Shown: one piece after another, positions 5,627 through 9,536 of the stretch
How the letters are laid out: each line of letters starts with the position of its first letter
Position numbering within the stretch: the stretch's first letter is position 1
Source: an uncultured Clostridiaceae bacterium
Lineage (GTDB): Bacteria; Bacillota; Clostridia; Lachnospirales; Lachnospiraceae
Direction: 5' to 3'
Assembly (NCBI GenBank): GCA_947175375.1
Contig: CAMWMT010000063.1
Coordinates: 1-9,536 of the forward strand
DNA length: 9,536 nucleotides
Made by a program: the position numbers and the translations under genes
The notes under the pieces: generated by a model
Told to the model about the DNA's origin: nothing
What the model saw: only the letters and a program-made list of their open reading frames with translations
The model's database searches: none

Positions 5627-6988
5627 TTAAAAAACTGTATTTTTCACTCGCAGTATCCTCTTTACCGATTCATCAATCCGTTCCTCTGTGAGCTTTCCTG
5701 CCTCTATCGCATCAAGTACCCCCTCATAAGCACTGTGAAAATCCGCCGGCATCAGAATCAGATCTACGCCTGCCTGAAGCGCGCGGACAGCCGCTTCTGC
5801 CGAATCATAATGCTGGCTGACAGCTCCCATGTTCATGGCATCCGTCACCACGATTCCGTCATACCCCATTCTTTCCCGGAGCACATCTGTAATCATATAA
5901 GAGGATAAAGTACATGGAACGTCATCCCCGGTAACAGAGGGCACAGAAATATGCGCCGCCATGATAAAATGGATTCCCTCTTCTATCCCTCTCTGGAAAG
6001 GAACCAGTTCCGCTTCCATCAGTTCATCCAGCGTCTTATCCGTATATGCATAGCCTTGATGACTGTCTCCCAGCGTCGCTCCGTGCCCCGGATAATGCTT
6101 CAGGACCGCCCACACACCTGCATCCTCAAGTCCACGCATCTCTGCCACGATCATATCACTCACCAGTGTCGGATCTGTACCAAAGGAGCGGTTCCCGATA
6201 ACCTTGTTTTCCGGGTTTGTCAGCACATCAGCCACCGGCGCAAAATCTAACGTAAAACCAAGCTCCGACAGATACGAACCGATTACCGTCCCGACCCGCT
6301 CCGCCTCTTTCGGATCTTCCTGATCTCCGACCGCACGCATGTCCCCGATACGCTCCACTCCAAAAGTAGCCCCTTTTCCAATGCGCGCCACCGTTCCGCC
6401 TTCTTCGTCCACTCCGAGAAACGGTGCCGGATATCCGGCTTCCTCATAATATCTGCATGTATTTCCAAGCATCTCCTTCACCTGTTCCGGGGACTGAAGA
6501 TTTTTGGCAAAATAGATGATTCCGCCTACCGGATACTGAAGAATGGATTCCCTTGTATGATCCCCGGCCGCTGTCACAGTCTCATAGCCGGTCAACGCCT
6601 CTGGCGTAATCATGAAAAGCTGCAGGACCTTTTCCTCCAGCGTCATATCTGCCAGGAGCTCCTCTATCTGCTCTTCCAGAAGTTCCTCCTTCGTCTTCTC
6701 TGGTTCTACTGGCTGTAAAACTGCTTCTTCTCCGTTCGTGCCTGTCAATTGTAAAGGTTCCGGATCTGTATATTCGCCCTCCGGCTCATGCGTGGATTCT
6801 GAAGCCGTCTCTACTTTTATCGCTCCATTTTCTTGATCTTCTGCAGCGATCTTCCTCTCAGATAACAGCCACACACCGGTTCCCCCGACGATCATACACA
6901 CAAGCATCCCCAAAAGAACCCCGAAAAGCAGACTATTCACTCTCTTTTTCCGCCGCACTCTTTCTGATTTTTTCTGTTTTCCATCCAC
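5627..6988 (-). CDS. nagZ: Membrane-anchored GH3 beta-N-acetylhexosaminidase (NagZ-like)
   Basis: A glycoside hydrolase family 3 enzyme that would remove terminal beta-linked GlcNAc from muropeptides or other glycans outside the membrane. Numbering from the longer start, it has a basic N terminus (KKSERVRRKKR), one uncleaved-looking membrane helix (about 21-46, no lipobox), an acidic Glu/Pro/Thr-rich linker (about 50-115) and the catalytic barrel (about 116-455). Hallmarks are GVDEEGG (196-202), the family signature KHYPGHG (301-307) with DSH (312-314, the NagZ-type general acid His-Asp pair) and nucleophile D387 in IVVTDAMNMGA. Length is typical for a one-domain GH3 plus anchor. Start choice: the longest frame begins at a GTG at 7000, but AAGGA directly abuts it. 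The GTG at 6988 lies 11 nt after AAGGAG (complement of 7000-7005) and fits better. No ATG is available. It is third in the minus-strand operon, preceded by a large hairpin. Confidence 0.88.
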   Translation of the reverse strand: MDGKQKKSERVRRKKRVNSLLFGVLLGMLVCMIVGGTGVWLLSERKIAAEDQENGAIKVETASESTHEPEGEYTDPEPLQLTGTNGEEAVLQPVEPEKTKEELLEEQIEELLADMTLEEKVLQLFMITPEALTGYETVTAAGDHTRESILQYPVGGIIYFAKNLQSPEQVKEMLGNTCRYYEEAGYPAPFLGVDEEGGTVARIGKGATFGVERIGDMRAVGDQEDPKEAERVGTVIGSYLSELGFTLDFAPVADVLTNPENKVIGNRSFGTDPTLVSDMIVAEMRGLEDAGVWAVLKHYPGHGATLGDSHQGYAYTDKTLDELMEAELVPFQRGIEEGIHFIMAAHISVPSVTGDDVPCTLSSYMITDVLRERMGYDGIVVTDAMNMGAVSQHYDSAEAAVRALQAGVDLILMPADFHSAYEGVLDAIEAGKLTEERIDESVKRILRVKNTVF

Positions 6989-7046
6989 TCTGATCCACAC
7001 TCCTTATTTTACAATCATTTCACTGCCGGCACTCTTTAGGTAGTGC

Positions 7047-7113
7047 TGCAAAATGCTCTTTGTCCGATCCATTCCATACGAGTGCTGAACACACGGACAA
7101 AGAGCATTTTGCA
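7047..7113 (-). repeat. Perfect 20-bp inverted repeat between the zinc-ribbon and GH3 genes
   Basis: 7047-7066 and 7094-7113 are exact inverse complements over 20 bp (from TGCAAAATGC to TTTGTCCG on the left arm), with a 27-nt loop. In the transcribed direction the hairpin begins 12 nt after the stop codon of the zinc-ribbon gene and ends about 60 nt before the GH3 start. The sequence after it (GCACTACCTAAAGAG) has no T-run. It is therefore more likely an intra-operon processing, stability or attenuation element, or a small palindromic repeat, than a full terminator. It could lower expression of the two downstream genes. Confidence 0.85.
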
Positions 7114-7125
7114 TCCACCACCCCC

Positions 7126-7827
7126 TTAAATATGCATCCGTCTTCTTACTTCCTCTCTCAATCTGGTACGCCGTATGATCGTGATCAGCGCCGCGTCGAT
7201 GATGACGCAGCAGGTCAATACAATCGCCGACCATGTGATACCAGGCGGATCCTTCTGCATCAGATCCACCAGCAGCTCCACAGCCATGGTAAATACTGCG
7301 ACTTCCCCCAGTGCCAGCGCAGAACAGGACAGAACAGAGCCATGAAACTGCCGAACCCATATGGCAAAAAGAAGAACCAGGACCGTGGTCAGGACGGAAA
7401 GCGGAAATGCCAGACGCAGATACCATCCATTTCCCGGATGCAGCCACGCAATGATTCCAAAACACATGGCGATTCCTGCTCCGTCCAGAAGAATGCTCAC
7501 ATACGGACTCATTCCGTGGAAGAAAACCGGAAGGCAGAATACCCACAAAAGCACACAGCCTCCGATCACATACAGCGACCAGTGACTTTTCTGGAATACA
7601 AACAGGTTCAAAAGTCCACATACACATCCGGTCACTGCCAGCACGATGCTGATCAGAAGCGTCACATCCGTACGCTGCACCGGCCCTGCATAACCTCTTT
7701 TGGCAGGAAACGGCGCGGGAGCCTCCCGGTCCACCGGCTGCTTCGGATTATGAACTCCCGTATTGCATAAGGGACATACAGAACAGGTTTTATCAAGCTC
7801 TACTCCACAGTTTACACAATAAGACAT
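7126..7827 (-). CDS. Zinc-ribbon multi-pass membrane protein (DUF6320-like)
   Basis: A 233-residue protein of unknown function. An N-terminal zinc ribbon has C4, C7, C18 and C21 (CVNCG then CPLCN). A proline-rich linker (about 25-50) leads to six hydrophobic helices (about 54-78, 83-103, 107-128, 135-158, 163-189 and 198-218) and a very basic tail (RRTRLREEVRRR). This build matches the DUF6320 proteins of Lachnospiraceae as I recall them, though the match could not be tested here. Its GGAGG site (complement of 7837-7841) lies inside the end of the upstream acyltransferase-like gene, and only 4 bp separate the two reading frames, so they are almost certainly co-translated. It could be a membrane scaffold or transporter partner for the acyltransferase-like enzyme. 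No catalytic motif is visible. Confidence 0.85.
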   Translation of the reverse strand: MSYCVNCGVELDKTCSVCPLCNTGVHNPKQPVDREAPAPFPAKRGYAGPVQRTDVTLLISIVLAVTGCVCGLLNLFVFQKSHWSLYVIGGCVLLWVFCLPVFFHGMSPYVSILLDGAGIAMCFGIIAWLHPGNGWYLRLAFPLSVLTTVLVLLFAIWVRQFHGSVLSCSALALGEVAVFTMAVELLVDLMQKDPPGITWSAIVLTCCVIIDAALITIIRRTRLREEVRRRMHI

Positions 7828-7831
7828 AATC

Positions 7832-9127
7832 TCAGACCTCCGTTTTCCGATTGCTCTCTATCTTTACATGGATGCCGTCCTTCACCAGTTTACGGAAAAA
7901 CAGCCGCTCCACATCCGCTTCCACGATGCTGCTGGCAAAGCTGATGCTCAGATGTTCCCCGTAACTGACGATCGCACAGTTGGTCCGTGCCGAAAAGGGC
8001 TGTCCCATCAGCACATCAAATCGTTCCACATAGTTCTTCATTTCCGCGGGTGTCTCCACAATTCCCAGATTCGTAAGTCCCGCGCTGGACTGCTTGTCCT
8101 GCACCCGCTTATAGAACTGCCTCACCACAAAATCCTTGAAAAACAGCGGAACCACCCGTATGAATGGATTCCTGGTGACCGCCGCATTGGTCGTAATGTC
8201 CGCATTCAAAAATTTGTCATTGATATAATATCTCATAAAATGGTGTACCTGCACCACAATGTCCTCAAACGTATAATCGCCCATCCGGGGATCAATACAC
8301 GGGTATACCATCGTGATAAAATTCCGAAGGGTTTTGGACGGGAAAAATCTCCGAAGATTCACCGGCATGGCAATCGATACCGGCAATTCCCGAAACACAC
8401 GGTCCGCCTTCTGTTTTTCCAGAAGGGCATAGAGCAGTACCGCGTTCAGATATTCCGTCACGGATACCTGATACTTTTTGGACACCAAAAGCACCTGCTG
8501 CACCGGCAAGATCCCGGTGATGATATTTAGCGTATAAAACGGCTCTTTCGTCCCCCTGATCCGATAAGTCTTCTCCCGGCTCCTGGGCGGACGGACTTTC
8601 GAGCTGGCATAACGCATATAGGCGTCCTCCAGTTCTTCCGGATCCGGTTCCTCTGTAAGCGCGAGGACTCCCTGCCCATCCGGTATCTCATATCCCTTCA
8701 GCCGCAGATAAACTGCTGTCATCGTCCGGAGTAGATACATCGCTCCTCCTCCATCTGACAGAGAATGGAAGACCTCCAGCGCAATACGGCATTCGTAATA
8801 ATAGACCCGTATTAGATAACGGTTACTGCTCTGAAAGAACATGGGCATGCACGGATTCACAATATCCGGCTCCACAAACGGTCCCGGACGGTGATTGGGT
8901 TCCAGATACCGCCAGAAGACGCCTTTGCGCATCGCCACTTTAAACGTTGGGAAACGGGGCAGTGTCAGATCCACTGCCCTCTGCAGAAGATCCGACTCCA
9001 CCCTTTCTTTCAGGATCACGGAGAGCCGGTATACAGAAGAAAAATTCCGCCGCTGCAGTGTCGGATATACGATCGCCGACAGATCCAGGCGGTACCATGG
9101 GTTTTTATCATTCAATCGCTTGTTCAT
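7832..9127 (-). CDS. Condensation-domain-fold acyltransferase-like protein
   Basis: A 431-residue protein of the chloramphenicol-acetyltransferase/condensation-domain superfamily (alcohol acetyltransferase, PapA5, WS/DGAT-type). Its diagnostic H-x3-D-G motif is intact as HSLSDGGG (121-128), with H121 the expected general base. Supporting segments are SIAMPVNLRRFFP (251-263), matching the conserved region at the second subdomain crossover, and SAGLTNLGIV (348-357), resembling the NLG-containing floor strand. No carrier protein, adenylation domain or signal peptide is present, so it is probably a stand-alone acyltransferase taking acyl-CoA or acyl-carrier donors. The acceptor is unknown. The start at 9125-9127 is kept because no in-frame ATG, GTG or TTG lies between it and an upstream stop at 9161-9163, and because the WYRLD segment near the N terminus looks native. 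It has no Shine-Dalgarno sequence. First gene of a four-gene operon; divergent from an alpha/beta hydrolase. Confidence 0.8.
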   Translation of the reverse strand: MNKRLNDKNPWYRLDLSAIVYPTLQRRNFSSVYRLSVILKERVESDLLQRAVDLTLPRFPTFKVAMRKGVFWRYLEPNHRPGPFVEPDIVNPCMPMFFQSSNRYLIRVYYYECRIALEVFHSLSDGGGAMYLLRTMTAVYLRLKGYEIPDGQGVLALTEEPDPEELEDAYMRYASSKVRPPRSREKTYRIRGTKEPFYTLNIITGILPVQQVLLVSKKYQVSVTEYLNAVLLYALLEKQKADRVFRELPVSIAMPVNLRRFFPSKTLRNFITMVYPCIDPRMGDYTFEDIVVQVHHFMRYYINDKFLNADITTNAAVTRNPFIRVVPLFFKDFVVRQFYKRVQDKQSSAGLTNLGIVETPAEMKNYVERFDVLMGQPFSARTNCAIVSYGEHLSISFASSIVEADVERLFFRKLVKDGIHVKIESNRKTEV

Positions 9128-9134
9128 ATGTATG

Positions 9135-9143
9135 ATTATAGCA
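9135..9143 (-). promoter_or_regulatory. Extended -10 promoter set for leaderless transcription of the acyltransferase-like gene
   Basis: On the minus strand, TGCTATAAT (complement of 9135-9143) is a perfect extended -10 element. Its last base is 7 nt before the ATG, so the predicted first transcribed base is the A of the start codon. The best -35 at 17 bp is poor (TAGGAA, complement of 9158-9163), as is acceptable for extended -10 promoters. There is no ribosome binding site in the normal window. Confidence 0.6.
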
Positions 9144-9151
9144 TTATTTTG

Positions 9152-9180
9152 TTGGGTTTCCTATAAAAATATGCTAAAAT
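9152..9180 (+). promoter_or_regulatory. Divergent promoter for the alpha/beta hydrolase
   Basis: TTGGGT (9152-9157) and TAAAAT (9175-9180) are 17 bp apart, and TGC (9172-9174) precedes the -10, making it an extended type. An alternative is TTGCAA (9180-9185) with TATACC (9203-9208). The resulting leader is about 100 nt. It overlaps the upstream region of the opposite promoter, so the two divergent units could share control. Confidence 0.45.
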
Positions 9181-9287
9181 TGCAAACAGGGATGTAATAA
9201 TATATACCAGATGCCCGCTGCAGAGCGATCTTGCTCAGCCGGCCGGTATCAGAAATTGACAGATCGGAAAGGAATAGATCGAACATT

Positions 9288-9536
9288 ATGGTAGATAAAC
9301 AGCGTCAAAATCAGAATCTGATGAAAGCAATCAAACGGATGCACGCACTGGTAGAAAAGGAAGATATCGAGAAACAGCGTGCTTCCAAAGATAATCTTGG
9401 AAATCTGCTGGTGAGAAGTAACGAGATGAATTATGAAGATGTCGAAGTAGACGGAATCCCTGCGGAATGGGTCAGCGTCCGGCGGAAACACATGAAGAAA
9501 TATGTCCTGCTCTACTGCCACGGCGGCGGATATAAC
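9288..9536 (+). CDS. Alpha/beta hydrolase, HSL-like esterase/lipase (5' part)
   Basis: The first 83 codons of a gene that runs off the right edge. It begins with a charged helical stretch (residues 1-45, KAIKRMHALVEKEDIEKQRASK) and then a beta strand pair (MNYEDVEVDGIPAEWV, KKYVLLYCHGGGYN). The HGGGY at 78-82 is the oxyanion-hole motif of hormone-sensitive-lipase-type esterases in the alpha/beta hydrolase superfamily. The catalytic Ser (usually in GDSAGG), Asp and His lie beyond the window. The only suitable start is the ATG at 9288; AAAGGAA (9268-9274) precedes it at a rather long 13 nt. A minus-strand frame covering most of the same bases is a shadow. Divergent from the acyltransferase-like gene, it may act on the same ester-containing molecule. 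Confidence 0.8.
   Translation, partial: MVDKQRQNQNLMKAIKRMHALVEKEDIEKQRASKDNLGNLLVRSNEMNYEDVEVDGIPAEWVSVRRKHMKKYVLLYCHGGGYN

Noticed and set aside
7004..7770. Long frames on both strands overlapping the zinc-ribbon protein gene
   Set aside because: The frame at 7126-7827 has the C-x2-C pairs, membrane helices and a coupled start; the others are compositional shadows.
9249..9521. Minus-strand open frame of 90 codons at the right edge
   Set aside because: It lies antisense to the alpha/beta hydrolase start, whose HGGGY motif and plausible ribosome binding site make the plus strand the coding one. Its translation shows no recognisable motif.

Overview
The window looks like chromosome from a Gram-positive, low-to-mid GC anaerobe of the Clostridia, most likely a gut Lachnospiraceae. 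This is inferred from strong AGGAGG-type ribosome binding sites, TTGACA/TATAAT promoters, a YtrA/YtrB-type GntR-ABC operon, a corrinoid-methyltransferase-like UroD protein and a zinc-ribbon membrane protein of the DUF6320 type. No rRNA, tRNA, CRISPR array, transposase or phage gene was seen.

Left part (1-3031). The first codons of a minus-strand gene leave the left edge. Divergent from it is a UroD/MtaA-like gene (171-1202) followed by two hairpins. Next come a marR-type regulator (1489-1962) with a near-consensus promoter and a TauE/SafE (TSUP) anion exporter (2255-3031), both on the plus strand. Between them, and forming the last codons of marR, lies a very long inverted repeat (core 1943-2100) with a perfect 27-bp inner stem. 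It is the most striking non-coding structure in the window.

Middle (3048-5010). A minus-strand operon of three genes with 4-bp start/stop overlaps encodes a GntR/YtrA repressor, an ABC ATPase and an ABC-2 permease. Its promoter (TTGACA-N17-TATACT) is embedded in six ACAG/CTGT half-sites spaced 9-11 bp apart, a convincing autoregulatory operator array. The operon converges on the TSUP gene with only 16 bp between them.

Right part (5076-9536). Four minus-strand genes read as one transcription unit: a condensation/acyltransferase-fold protein (9127-7832), a zinc-ribbon six-helix membrane protein (7827-7126), a membrane-anchored GH3 beta-N-acetylhexosaminidase (about 6988-5627) and a small two-helix membrane protein (5603-5076). 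A perfect 20-bp inverted repeat separates genes two and three. Divergent from the first gene, an alpha/beta hydrolase with an HGGGY oxyanion motif starts at 9288 and runs off the right edge. The acyltransferase-like gene has an extended -10 element exactly 7 nt before its ATG and no Shine-Dalgarno sequence, which predicts a leaderless message. The acyltransferase/zinc-ribbon/hydrolase grouping looks like an uncharacterised lipid or ester modification module, coupled here to cell-wall sugar hydrolysis. That interpretation is inference.
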